A DNA stretch of 64,000 nucleotides from Rhodoferax sp. (GTDB taxonomy: Bacteria; Pseudomonadota; Gammaproteobacteria; Burkholderiales; Burkholderiaceae_C): positions 62,001-126,000 of the forward strand of contig NZ_JAQTXM010000013.1 of the NCBI RefSeq assembly GCF_028688795.1, read 5' to 3'. The position numbers and the translations under genes are program-made. Below the pieces are notes generated by a model. The model worked only from the letters and a program-made list of their open reading frames with translations. It made no database searches and was not told the DNA's origin. This document shows positions 1 through 7,856 of the stretch, piece by piece (position 1 is the first letter of the stretch; the number at the start of each line of letters is the position of its first letter).

Positions 1-1236
1 ACGCGGCGCAGCGGGAAGCTGCTGGCCGTGGTCTACATCGACCTGGACGGCTTCAAGTCCATCAACGATCACTATGGCCATGCGGCCGGTGACCAAATGC
101 TGATTGCCGTGGCCAAACACATGCAAGCGGCCATGCGTGAGGGCGACACGCTGGCCCGGGTCGGTGGTGATGAGTTTGCCGCCGTGCTGCTTGACCTGGA
201 AAACACCGAGGCCTGCTTGCCTTTGCTGGAGCGTTTGCTGGACTCAGTTGCGCTGCCTTTACACCTGCCTGAGTACACGCTGCAGGTGTCGGCCAGCCTG
301 GGCGTCAGCTTTTACCCGCAGGCGCAAGAGATTGAAGCCGATCAATTGCTGCGCCAGGCCGACCAGGCCATGTACCAGGCCAAGTTGTCGGGCAAAGACC
401 GCTATCAGGTGTTTGATACCGCACAAGACATTAGCTTGCGCAGCTGGCATGAAGACCTGAGCCACATTCACCAGGCGCTGGGGAACCACGAGTTTGTGCT
501 CTATTACCAGCCCAAGGTAAACATGCGCACCGGGCAGGTGATGGGGGTTGAAGCGCTGATTCGCTGGCAACACCCCGCACAGGGGTTGCTGGCGCCGGCG
601 GCGTTTTTGCCGGTGATTGAAAACCATCCGCTGGCCATTGAGGTGGGTGAGTGGGTGATGGATGCCGCCTTGACGCAAATGGAACTCTGGCAGGCCCAAG
701 GGGTGGCGCTGCCAGTGAGCGTTAACGTGGGTGCCCTGCAGTTGCAGCAGCCAGATTTCTTGGCGCGCCTGAAAGCCCTGCTGGCGCGCCACCCCTTGGT
801 GAACCCGGCGCACCTTGAGTTAGAAATACTGGAAACCAGTGCGCTGCAAGACGTGGTGTATGTGTCTGGCCTGATTGAAGCCTGCCGCCAGCTTGGTGTG
901 ACGTTTGCACTGGATGACTTTGGCACGGGTTATTCGTCATTGATCTACCTGAAGCGCCTGCGGGTTGCCTTGCTCAAGATTGACCAGGGTTTTGTGCGCG
1001 ACATGCTGCACGACCCGGATGACCAGGCCATTTTGCAAGGCATTGTCGGTTTGGCCGGCGCCTTTCATTGCGCCGTGATTGCCGAGGGGGTTGAAACTGT
1101 GGCGCATGGCAGGCTGTTGCTGCAGTTGGGGTGTGAACTGGCGCAGGGATTTGGCATTGCAAAGCCCATGCCGGCTGCCGATTTGCCCGCCTGGGCCGCT
1201 GGCTGGCAGCCCGATGCGGCTTGGCGCGAGGCATGA
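1..1236 (+). CDS. GGDEF-EAL cyclic-di-GMP protein, 5' end outside window
   Basis: The frame is open from base 1 (the codons before the first GTG still read as GGDEF domain), so the real start lies upstream; 411 residues are visible. The first 125 residues are a GGDEF domain with an intact RVGGDEF active site and an RxxD inhibitory site just before it (REGD). Residues about 145-400 are an EAL domain with the signature VEALIRWQHP, the metal-site DDFGTGYSS and EGVET. Both catalytic signatures are complete, so the protein could both make and degrade c-di-GMP; in such tandem proteins one activity usually dominates, and which one cannot be told here. Any sensory domain is outside the window. A small remnant of a second GGDEF domain lies 24 bases after the stop codon. 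Confidence 0.92.
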   Translation, partial: TRRSGKLLAVVYIDLDGFKSINDHYGHAAGDQMLIAVAKHMQAAMREGDTLARVGGDEFAAVLLDLENTEACLPLLERLLDSVALPLHLPEYTLQVSASLGVSFYPQAQEIEADQLLRQADQAMYQAKLSGKDRYQVFDTAQDISLRSWHEDLSHIHQALGNHEFVLYYQPKVNMRTGQVMGVEALIRWQHPAQGLLAPAAFLPVIENHPLAIEVGEWVMDAALTQMELWQAQGVALPVSVNVGALQLQQPDFLARLKALLARHPLVNPAHLELEILETSALQDVVYVSGLIEACRQLGVTFALDDFGTGYSSLIYLKRLRVALLKIDQGFVRDMLHDPDDQAILQGIVGLAGAFHCAVIAEGVETVAHGRLLLQLGCELAQGFGIAKPMPAADLPAWAAGWQPDAAWREA

Positions 1237-1260
1237 CCTTTGTTGTTATAGCTATCCGCC

Positions 1261-1317
1261 ATGTACCAAGCCAAGGACAAGGGGCGCAACCGGGTCGCGT
1301 TTGACGCGCCGGCGTGA
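1261..1317 (+). pseudogene. C-terminal scrap of a second GGDEF domain
   Basis: An 18-codon frame reads MYQAKDKGRNRVAFDAPA and then stops. This is the typical end of a diguanylate cyclase domain (A-D-x-A-M-Y-x-A-K-x-x-G-R-N-R). The in-frame codons before it give only L-S-A before a TAG at 1249-1251, so nothing of the rest of the domain survives. It has no ribosome-binding site and is best read as what is left of a deleted or recombined GGDEF gene, next to an intact one. It is not expected to be expressed. Confidence 0.65.
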
Positions 1318-1466
1318 GCTGCGGGCTGTTCAACAGTTCAACGTCATTTGTTGGCTATGTGTGCCATCGCACGGATGGCTGGCCTCGGGTCGGGCACCAT
1401 GCTCAACATGGCGTAAGCTGTGTTGGATTGAATACACAGCCCGTGCCTGAATATTTACATGAATAT

Positions 1467-1514
1467 GGGCTGAACCCCTTATTAAATAAGCGCAGATAGC
1501 TATATTTTAAATAG
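1467..1514 (-). repeat. Dispersed AT-rich palindromic repeat, copy 1
   Basis: Read on the minus strand it gives TAGCTATCTGCGCTTATTTA followed by ATAAGGGGTTCAGCCC, the same layout as the other copies (TAGCTGCT, CGCTTAT, ATAAGGGCT, AGCC). It is intergenic, 40 bases upstream of the REC-PAS gene. Confidence 0.6.
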
Positions 1515-1552
1515 CATATGAAAATTCAAGAAGCAATGACAAGGAAACAACC

Positions 1553-2374
1553 ATGCCCATGACCGTCGATATTCTCAAAGCCCGCATTCTGATCGTGGAC
1601 GACCAGCCGGCCAATGTGCAACTGTTGGAGCAGTTGCTGGGTGATGCCGGCTACACCGATGTCACTGCCACCATGAAACCCGAAGAGGTCTGCGCGCTAC
1701 ACCGCAAAACCCCGTTCGATGTGATCTTGCTTGACCTGCAAATGCCGGTCATGGACGGTTTTCAGGTGATGGAAGGGCTTAAGACCAGCATCGTCGACGA
1801 CTACCTGCCAGTGATTGTGCTGACCGCCCAGCCCGGCCACAAACTGCGCGCTCTGGCTGCGGGTGCCAAAGACTTCATCAGCAAGCCGTTTGACCTGGTG
1901 GAGGTGAAAACCCGTCTGCACAACATGCTTGAAGTGCGACTGCTTTACAAAAAACTTGCCGACTACAACAAGGTGCTGGAGGCCACCGTGGCCGAGCGCA
2001 CCGCTGAGCTGCGCGAGAGCGAGGCGCGTTACCGCAGCCTGACCGAGCTGGCTTCAGACTGGTACTGGGAGCAGGACGAGGACGGCAATTTCACCAAAGT
2101 CTCAGGACCGGTGCTGGAGATGCTGGGCGTGCAGGTGGAGAAGTTGCGCAGCGACGCAGGCCCGACGCTGGCAAGCGGCTGGGACGAGGCCGAGCGCGCC
2201 AAATTGCGCGCCACCATTGCCAACCGCGAGCCCTTTCTGGACTACGTGTTTCACCGCGTGGGCCCGGACGGCAGCCAGCAGACCTTTCAGGTCAGCGGTG
2301 AGCCCATGTTCAACAGCAACAGCCGCTTTGTGGGCTACCGTGGCATTGGGGTGGAGCTCACTGCAACGCATTAG
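1553..2374 (+). CDS. Response regulator: REC domain plus PAS domain
   Basis: The 273-residue protein starts with a CheY-like receiver domain (residues about 10-125) with the acidic pair VDD at 15-17, the phospho-acceptor Asp61 in ILLDLQMPVMDGF and the conserved Lys111 in ISKPF. A coiled linker (about 130-160, TVAERTAELRESEARYRSL) leads into a PAS domain (about 160-270). There is no DNA-binding, HD-GYP or GGDEF output; the receiver resembles those of RpfG-type regulators. The start has an AAGGA site at suitable spacing; a second ATG two codons later is also possible. It probably passes a signal by protein-protein contact, or is a shortened version of a longer signalling protein. Confidence 0.85.
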   Translation: MPMTVDILKARILIVDDQPANVQLLEQLLGDAGYTDVTATMKPEEVCALHRKTPFDVILLDLQMPVMDGFQVMEGLKTSIVDDYLPVIVLTAQPGHKLRALAAGAKDFISKPFDLVEVKTRLHNMLEVRLLYKKLADYNKVLEATVAERTAELRESEARYRSLTELASDWYWEQDEDGNFTKVSGPVLEMLGVQVEKLRSDAGPTLASGWDEAERAKLRATIANREPFLDYVFHRVGPDGSQQTFQVSGEPMFNSNSRFVGYRGIGVELTATH

Positions 2375-2475
2375 CGGTCAATAGCAAGGCGTTCAGTGCA
2401 GACATACATATGATAAATCGCATGTTTTCCTGTCGGCATCACGTCCAAAATAACCATTAGATCAGGCGAATACAC

Positions 2476-3201
2476 ATGGCTTTACCGCAAACCACAAACC
2501 CGAGCCCCAAACAAAACCACCTGCTGGCAGCCTTGACTGCTGCGGATTTTGAGCGCCTGGCCCCGCAATTGGAACTGGTGCAACTGGCGCTTGGACAGAT
2601 GCTGTATGACCCCGGCACACAAATGCGCCACGCTTTCTTTCCCACCACCTCCATCGTGTCCTTGCACTATGTGACCGAAACAGGTGCCTCTGCTGAGACC
2701 GCTGGTGTGGGGAATGAAGGTGTGGTGGGCATTGCCCTGTTCATGGGCGGCGACACCACGTCAAGCTCGGCCGTGGTTCAAACTGCAGGCCAGGCCTACC
2801 GGCTGGACCGCCATGTTTTGAAAGAGGAATTTGACAAAGGCGGCGCGTTGCAGCGTTTGTTGTTGCGCTACACCCAGGCGCTGATGACGCAAATGGCCCA
2901 AACCGCCACTTGCAACCGCCACCATTCAGTAGAGCAGCAACTGTGCCGCTGGCTGTTGCTGACACTTGACCGCCTGCCTGACCGTGAACTGGTCATGACC
3001 CAGGAACTGGTAGCCAGCATGCTGGGCGTGCGCCGCGAAAGCGTGACCGATGCCGCCGGCCACCTGCAAAGTATGGGCTACATCCGCTACCGCCGCGGCC
3101 ATATTGGTGTGCTGGACCGTGCCGGCCTGCAGACCGCCGCTTGCGAGTGTTATGGCGTGGTCAAAAAAGAGCTGGACCGACTGCTGAGCGACGTGAACTA
3201 A
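2476..3201 (+). CDS. Crp/Fnr-family transcriptional regulator
   Basis: The 241-residue protein has an N-terminal cyclic-nucleotide-binding-like beta barrel (about 20-130) and a C-terminal winged helix-turn-helix (about 165-225) with ELVASMLGVRRESVTDAAGHL as recognition region. The barrel lacks the cysteines of an Fnr iron-sulfur cluster and the RE..SA cAMP signature of Crp, so its ligand is unknown. This subtype (with the FFPTTSIVS segment) is common in Burkholderiales and is often linked to stress or light responses, which is family knowledge, not evidence here. Its own promoter region is 100 bases long. It converges on the lipoprotein gene at 3249. Confidence 0.88.
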   Translation: MALPQTTNPSPKQNHLLAALTAADFERLAPQLELVQLALGQMLYDPGTQMRHAFFPTTSIVSLHYVTETGASAETAGVGNEGVVGIALFMGGDTTSSSAVVQTAGQAYRLDRHVLKEEFDKGGALQRLLLRYTQALMTQMAQTATCNRHHSVEQQLCRWLLLTLDRLPDRELVMTQELVASMLGVRRESVTDAAGHLQSMGYIRYRRGHIGVLDRAGLQTAACECYGVVKKELDRLLSDVN

Positions 3202-3220
3202 CTGCGGCACGGCAGCGTCA

Positions 3221-3241
3221 CTGCGAGCGTTGCGCTCGCAG
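3221..3241. terminator. Perfect hairpin between convergent genes
   Basis: CTGCGAGCG-TTG-CGCTCGCAG is a perfect 9-bp stem with a 3-base loop. An outer pair, GGCACGGC at 3206-3213 with GCCGTGCC at 3257-3264, encloses it. No T-run follows on either strand, so it may stabilise or stop transcripts from both convergent genes in a factor-dependent manner. Confidence 0.55.
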
Positions 3242-3248
3242 CAACAGG

Positions 3249-3719
3249 TCAATAGCGCCGTGCCACGCCGTTGTCAATTTGCACCCGGTCACCCACGCGA
3301 ATGTCATCTGCGCTGCTCTGGGTGATGGCCTGATAGGTGCCGTTGTTCAGGCGAATGTTGAGCTTGTAGGCGTTCACTTGCTGGGTGCCCTGGTTCTTTT
3401 CCATTTGGTTGCCCACATACGCGCCGCCTGCGGCACCCAACACGGTGGCGGCAGTGTTGCCGCTACCACCGCCTACTTGATGCCCCAGAATGCCGCCGAC
3501 CAAGGCGCCTGCAATGGTGCCCGCGCCAACGCCAGTGGTGGGCGCTACGTTTTGTTGCACCAACTCAATCGACTGCACCACGCCATACTGGGTGTACACG
3601 TTGGTGCTTTGGGGGTAGGTGGTGGCTGCTGGTGTGGCGGTGTTCATGTTGCCGCAGGCACTGAGCGCCAAAACGGCAGAGACGCCGACGGCGAGTTTTA
3701 ATTGGTTGATGGTTTTCAT
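3249..3719 (-). CDS. Glycine-zipper lipoprotein (17-kDa antigen / SlyB type)
   Basis: The 156-residue protein has a lipoprotein signal with lipobox LSAC (Cys22). Residues about 60-105 are a glycine-zipper segment (GAGTIAGALVGGILGHQVGG), like the Rickettsia 17-kDa surface antigen and SlyB/PcP outer-membrane lipoproteins. The C-terminal part (YKLNIRLNNGTY...VGDRVQI) is the usual small beta domain of this family. It follows the BON-domain lipoprotein gene by 12 bases on the same strand, so the two are probably one envelope-stress operon under the promoter upstream of 4310. Confidence 0.88.
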   Translation of the reverse strand: MKTINQLKLAVGVSAVLALSACGNMNTATPAATTYPQSTNVYTQYGVVQSIELVQQNVAPTTGVGAGTIAGALVGGILGHQVGGGSGNTAATVLGAAGGAYVGNQMEKNQGTQQVNAYKLNIRLNNGTYQAITQSSADDIRVGDRVQIDNGVARRY

Positions 3720-3731
3720 GGTGTGGTTCCT

Positions 3732-4310
3732 TTACTTTTTGATGCTCATCTCGTTGCTGACCTTGGTGACGCCTTCGACGCCACGGCTGAGTTCCAGGGC
3801 ACGGTCAATTTGCTCCTGGTTATTGACAAAGCCGCTCAACTGGACTTCGCCGTTGCGAGTGATCACGGCAATGTCAGCGCTTTTGACGCCTTCATCGGCC
3901 ATCAGCACGGTTTTGACCCGGGTGGTTGTTAACGTGTCGTCAACCTTGGTGCCAATGGTGGTGGGCGAGCCCTTGAGGCTAACCTTGTTGTCAATGGCCT
4001 GCACCCCAGGCACTGCGCGCGCCACTGTCACAGCATGGTCAATTTGGGCTTGGTTGTCAACAAAGCCGCTCAACATCACCTCACCTTTTCGGGTTTCCAC
4101 CTTGATGTCCAGGCTTTTGATGTCAATGTTGTCCATCAGTGCCGCCTTGACACGGGTGGTGAGCAGGCTGTCGTCAATGGCCGTGCCCACCGTGGCGGCG
4201 CTGCCTGGCGGGGTGATAGGGGTCTCTGTCTGGTTGCAGCCCACCAAGTAGAAGCTCATCACACCTGCCAGCGCCAGGGTCAGGTTGTGTTTGCCAAAAG
4301 TAGTTGTCAT
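3732..4310 (-). CDS. Lipoprotein with two BON domains (OsmY type)
   Basis: Starting at the ATG at 4310 the protein has 192 residues; longer in-frame extensions upstream have no signal peptide and cover the promoter. MTTTFGKHN... leads to a lipobox-like LVGC at about residue 22. Two BON domains follow (about 45-110 and 120-185), each with the pattern TTRVKAAL...V.....GEV.LSGFV.N..Q...A. BON proteins sit in the periplasm or at the outer membrane and bind lipids; OsmY of E. coli is the best known example and is induced by osmotic stress. A stress-motif copy lies 69 bases upstream (4379-4395). Confidence 0.88.
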   Translation of the reverse strand: MTTTFGKHNLTLALAGVMSFYLVGCNQTETPITPPGSAATVGTAIDDSLLTTRVKAALMDNIDIKSLDIKVETRKGEVMLSGFVDNQAQIDHAVTVARAVPGVQAIDNKVSLKGSPTTIGTKVDDTLTTTRVKTVLMADEGVKSADIAVITRNGEVQLSGFVNNQEQIDRALELSRGVEGVTKVSNEMSIKK

Positions 4311-4378
4311 GAGTTGGGTTCTCCGGGTGAAAAGGTCAATCGGTACACGCTGTACTGTGGGCGCCTGCACGGGTTTTC

Positions 4379-4396
4379 TCTGTGCGTTGGCGAACA
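4379..4396 (-). promoter_or_regulatory. Shared stress-gene upstream motif, copy 1
   Basis: On the minus strand this reads GTTCGCCAACGCACAGA, 69 bases ahead of the ATG of the BON lipoprotein. All 17 bases are identical to the copy at 21443-21459 and nearly identical to that at 11226. Orientation toward the gene is the same at every copy. Confidence 0.5.
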
Positions 4397-4476
4397 CTGG
4401 TGACGCAATTTGTAGCGGGCCTGTGTGGCCTTGCGCACAGACCAACCGCGTGGCTTGTCCTAGTCTCTGGCCCTTC

Positions 4477-5310
4477 ATGAAAACAAACCTGACTCCGCTC
4501 GCACCCAAACCTTTCCCGGCAGCACTGGCGCACGTGGGCCACAGCGCTGCCAGCGTGTATGAGCAGGCGGGCGCCATGCTGGCGTTCATTGGCGAGACGG
4601 CACAGGTATTTGCCGGCTGGCTGGCTCACCCAGGGCGCATTCGCTGGCGCGTGGTGCTGTTCAACCTGCGCACCGCTGGCTTTGATGCACTGCCCATCGT
4701 GGGTCTGTTGTCATTTCTATTGGGCGTGGTGGTGGCTTACCAGGGGGCCGACCAACTCCGTCAGTATGGCGCCAATATTTTTGTCGCCGACTTGGTGGGG
4801 TTGTCGATGCTGCGCGAATTTGCGCCCCTGATCACCGCCATCATCGTGGCCGGGCGGTCGGGCTCGGCCTACGCGGCGCAAATTGGCACCATGTCGGTCA
4901 CCGAAGAAATTGACGCCATGCGCACCATTGGCATTGAGCCGCACGAGCTGCTGGTGTTGCCCAAGGTTTTTGCGCTGGTGATTGCGCTGCCTTTGCTCAC
5001 TGTGTTTGCCGATGTGCTGGGCGTGTTGGGCGGCATGGTTATGGCTAAGACGCAGCTGGGGGTGGGCTTTGGTGAATTTACCGACCGCTTTGCCAAGGCG
5101 GTCAGCATCACTTCGTATTTGGTGGGCATTGGCAAGGCACCGGTATTTGCCGCCATCATTGCCATGGTGGGCTGCTTTCAGGGCTTTCGCACGCGTGGCG
5201 GGGCCGACAGCGTGGGGCGGCAGACCACACGCAGCGTGGTGCAGTCGATTTTTCTGGTGATCGTGGCCGATGCCTTGTTCTCGGTGGCCTTCAGCGTGCT
5301 GGACCTCTGA
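4477..5310 (+). CDS. mlaE: MlaE-family ABC transporter permease
   Basis: From the ATG at 4477 the protein has 277 residues, near the family's 260; the longer upstream extension overlaps the divergent promoter and has no MlaE-like sequence. The core (about 65-275) shows the family pattern LPIVGLLSFLLGVVVAYQGADQL, the conserved EIDAMRTIGI segment, and about five hydrophobic helices. MlaE is the inner-membrane part of the Mla system, which moves phospholipids between the two membranes in Gram-negative bacteria. It is followed one base later by mlaF. No mlaC or mlaB is found here. Confidence 0.9.
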   Translation: MKTNLTPLAPKPFPAALAHVGHSAASVYEQAGAMLAFIGETAQVFAGWLAHPGRIRWRVVLFNLRTAGFDALPIVGLLSFLLGVVVAYQGADQLRQYGANIFVADLVGLSMLREFAPLITAIIVAGRSGSAYAAQIGTMSVTEEIDAMRTIGIEPHELLVLPKVFALVIALPLLTVFADVLGVLGGMVMAKTQLGVGFGEFTDRFAKAVSITSYLVGIGKAPVFAAIIAMVGCFQGFRTRGGADSVGRQTTRSVVQSIFLVIVADALFSVAFSVLDL

Positions 5311-5311
5311 C

Positions 5312-6157
5312 ATGGCAAGCCCGCCACCGACCGTGTCTTCCAGCGCAACCGCCACCGACCTGGTGATTGACATCAGCGATCTGTCAACCCGCTTTGGTGA
5401 CCACGTGGTGCACCGCAACATCAACCTGCAGGTGCGCCGTGCGGAGGTGTTTGCCATCATTGGTGGCAGTGGTTCGGGTAAATCGACCTTGCTGCGCGAG
5501 ATGATTTTGCTGCAACAGCCCAGTTCGGGCCACATCAAGGTGCTGGGGGTTGACTTGAAAGGCCTGTCGCGTGAAGCCGCCTTGGGCTTGCGTCTGCGCT
5601 GGGGCGTGATGTTTCAGCACGGCGGCTTGTTTGGCTCACTCACGGTGCTGGAAAACATTGGCTTGCCGCTGCGCGAACACACCAAATTGAGCGATGCCGA
5701 AATTGATGTCATCGCGGCTGCCAAGCTGGCGCTGACCGGACTGAAGCCCGAGGTGGGCGCGCAGTACCCGGCGCAGCTCAGTGGCGGCATGATGAAACGC
5801 GCTTCGTTGGCCAGAGCGCTGGCGCTTGACCCTGAGCTGCTGTTTCTGGATGAACCCACCGCCGGGCTGGACCCGCAAAGCGCCGGCGGCGCGGATGAAC
5901 TGGTGCTGCGCCTGCGCGACCAGGGTGGTCTGACCATTGTGATGATTTCGCACGACCTGGATTTGCTCTGGCAAGTGACCGACCGCGTTGCCGTGCTGGG
6001 TGACGGCACGCTGCAGGCGGTGGGCGCCATGGCTGAACTCTCTCAAATGGATAACCCGCTGATCAGGCCATTTTTTGAAGGCGCGCGTGGCCGTGCGGCG
6101 CAAACCGCTGCGCAGCATCCTGTGCAACCCAAGGAGTCATCATCGAAACCAAAGTGA
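5312..6157 (+). CDS. mlaF: MlaF-family ABC ATP-binding protein
   Basis: The 281-residue ATPase has Walker A GGSGSGKST (about residue 50), signature LSGGMMKR (about 155), Walker B LLFLDEPTAGLD (about 175) and a switch His in ISHDLD. The form LSGGMMKR is typical of Mla/Ttg2 ATPases. It starts one base after mlaE and its stop overlaps the beginning of mlaD. A C-terminal tail of about 25 residues (AAQTAAQHPVQPKES) is low-complexity. It would power MlaE-mediated lipid transport at the inner membrane. Confidence 0.93.
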   Translation: MASPPPTVSSSATATDLVIDISDLSTRFGDHVVHRNINLQVRRAEVFAIIGGSGSGKSTLLREMILLQQPSSGHIKVLGVDLKGLSREAALGLRLRWGVMFQHGGLFGSLTVLENIGLPLREHTKLSDAEIDVIAAAKLALTGLKPEVGAQYPAQLSGGMMKRASLARALALDPELLFLDEPTAGLDPQSAGGADELVLRLRDQGGLTIVMISHDLDLLWQVTDRVAVLGDGTLQAVGAMAELSQMDNPLIRPFFEGARGRAAQTAAQHPVQPKESSSKPK

Positions 6158-7083
6158 ACTACACCGCAGTGGGTGCCTTTGTGCTGCTGCTTGGCGCCGC
6201 GCTGATCGCCGGCGTGCTGTGGCTGGCCTCGGGCGGCAACTGGCAGAAACAATACGACGTGTACCTGGCCGTGTTGGACGAGTCCGTGGCTGGCCTGAAC
6301 CTGAACGCACCGGTGAAATACAACGGGGTGAACGTAGGCAAGGTGCAAGACATTGAGCTTGACAGCGCCAACCCGCAGCGGGTGAAGCTGTTGTTTGCCA
6401 TTGAGCATGGCACGCCCGTCCGGGAGGACACCGTGGCGGTGCTGAAAACACAGGGTTTGACCGGTATTGCCTATGTGGAACTTAGTGGTGGCACGGCAGG
6501 CTCGCCGCCGTTGCAAGCGAAGGCCGGCAGCCGCTACCCGCAGATTTTGACCAAGCCATCGCTGTCGGCGCGGTTGGAAAACGTGCTGACCAGCGTGCTG
6601 GGCAAGCTTGACAGTACCTCGGACGGCATCAACGCCTTGCTGAGTGCAGAAAACCAGGCAGCGTTCAAGGGCGCGCTGGCCGACATGGCGCTGGTGGCAC
6701 GCACCGTGGCGGCGCGCAAAGACGACATTGACCGCGGTTTGACCCAGGCCGCCAACACCTTCGAGCGCACCGCCAAAGTCACGGCGCAACTGGAGCCGGT
6801 GCTGGCGCGCATTGGGCGCAGTGCCGACGCCATAGAAAAAATGGGCGTGGAAGTGGCGCGCACCAGTGTCAGCACCGGGCGTACCGTGGATGCCATGGGG
6901 GCTGACGTGAAACGCTTCAGCGCCGACACCTTGCCCGAACTGGAGCGCCTGATGGGTGAGCTGAGTGCGCTGACCACCTCCTTGCGGCGCCTCAGCGACC
7001 AGACCGAACGTGACCCACGTGGCTTGATTTTTGGTCGTCAATCTGTGCCTGCGGGCCCGGGAGAAAAAGGAGTTTCACCATGA
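6142..7083 (+). CDS. mlaD: MlaD-family MCE-domain lipid-binding protein, unusual start
   Basis: The protein begins with a single membrane anchor (VGAFVLLLGAALIAGVLWLA) followed by an MCE domain (about residues 40-120, with LNLNAPVKYNGVNVGKV) and a long helical region (about 170-300) that in the family forms the hexameric shuttle. The start is odd: the ribosome site AAGGAG (6131-6136) is 5 bases from an ATC at 6142, which would give I-E-T-K-V-N-Y-T, matching the METKVNYT beginning I know from related proteins. The only conventional start is GTG at 6154, 17 bases from that site, giving 309 residues and overlapping the mlaF stop. I place it at 6142 tentatively. The stop overlaps the next ATG (ATGA). 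Confidence 0.85.
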   Translation: METKVNYTAVGAFVLLLGAALIAGVLWLASGGNWQKQYDVYLAVLDESVAGLNLNAPVKYNGVNVGKVQDIELDSANPQRVKLLFAIEHGTPVREDTVAVLKTQGLTGIAYVELSGGTAGSPPLQAKAGSRYPQILTKPSLSARLENVLTSVLGKLDSTSDGINALLSAENQAAFKGALADMALVARTVAARKDDIDRGLTQAANTFERTAKVTAQLEPVLARIGRSADAIEKMGVEVARTSVSTGRTVDAMGADVKRFSADTLPELERLMGELSALTTSLRRLSDQTERDPRGLIFGRQSVPAGPGEKGVSP

Positions 7084-7856
7084 ATGGTTTGCGGACAAAT
7101 TCGTCGTCGCAAGGCGGGCTGCGACATGGCGGCCCGTGGCTGCATGGAATACCGCGCTTGGCCCGCCATGGCGGCAAGGCTGCCGGTGCGTCATTGCTTG
7201 GCATCATCGCCATGGGCGTGGCAGCGTTGGCGCTGAGTGCATGTAGCGTGCTGGGCCCTACGGCAACTCCAGCCACCGCTTTTTATGCGCTTGACCGCAC
7301 GCAAGGGGCAACGCCAGCCCAGCCCGGTACCGCAGTTGCTACGCCGGCAACGGTTGGGACGGCTGCGACGGTGACCTTGCTGATCAATCCTCCACATGCG
7401 GCTGCAGGCTTTGACAGTTCACGCATCATTTACCTGCGCGAGCCGCACAAACTGGACTACTTTGCACAAAGCCAATGGGTTGACCCACCCGCGCGCATGG
7501 TGGGGCCGCTGTTGGTGGCTGCCATTGAGAAAACCGGGGCTTTTCGGGCGGTGGTGTTGCTGCCCGGGGCTGCCGCGGGTGAGGTGCGACTTGACACCGA
7601 CATTGTTCGCTTGCAACACGAGTTTCAAACCCGTCCGAGCCAGGTGCGTTTTACCTTGCGCGCCACGCTGCTGGAGGAGCGCACCCGTCGGGTGCTCGCC
7701 TGGCAAGAGTTTGAAGCGGTGGTGCCCGCCATCTCAGAGGATGCCTATGGCGGCGTGCTGGCTGCCAACCGTGCGGTGCAAACCGTGGTGGACCAGTTGG
7801 CGGTATTTGTGGCGGCTAAAGCAGGCGCCGCCACCACTGTGCCAGCCACTCCTTGA
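7080..7856 (+). CDS. ABC-transport auxiliary lipoprotein (PqiC / DUF330 type)
   Basis: The 258-residue product carries an unusually long N-terminal leader with a hydrophobic stretch and lipobox ALSAC at about residues 51-55. The rest matches the ABC-type transport auxiliary lipoprotein family: FYALDR near the start, IIYLREPHKLDYFAQSQWVDPP, and AEV-like VEIAKTGAF... segments. In PqiABC and related MCE systems this lipoprotein sits in the outer membrane and works with the MCE protein. AAGGAG precedes the start, which overlaps the mlaD stop, so mlaE-F-D and this gene form one operon. Its last 41 bases overlap the convergent phospholipase D gene. Confidence 0.85.
   Translation: MNGLRTNSSSQGGLRHGGPWLHGIPRLARHGGKAAGASLLGIIAMGVAALALSACSVLGPTATPATAFYALDRTQGATPAQPGTAVATPATVGTAATVTLLINPPHAAAGFDSSRIIYLREPHKLDYFAQSQWVDPPARMVGPLLVAAIEKTGAFRAVVLLPGAAAGEVRLDTDIVRLQHEFQTRPSQVRFTLRATLLEERTRRVLAWQEFEAVVPAISEDAYGGVLAANRAVQTVVDQLAVFVAAKAGAATTVPATP

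Larger units (their letters stand above)
1237..1552. other. 316-base gap with GGDEF remnant and a dispersed repeat
   Basis: No full gene is visible. The gap contains the GGDEF remnant at 1261-1317, a weak match (13 of 18) at 1359-1376 to the stress-gene upstream motif described elsewhere, and one copy of the AT-rich dispersed repeat at 1467-1514. A good ribosome-binding site (AAGGA near 1540) then precedes the response-regulator gene at 1553. Confidence 0.6.

Noticed and set aside
6043-7041. Long minus-strand frame opposite mlaD (332 codons)
   Set aside because: Same reason: antisense to a clear MCE-domain gene, composition unlike a protein.
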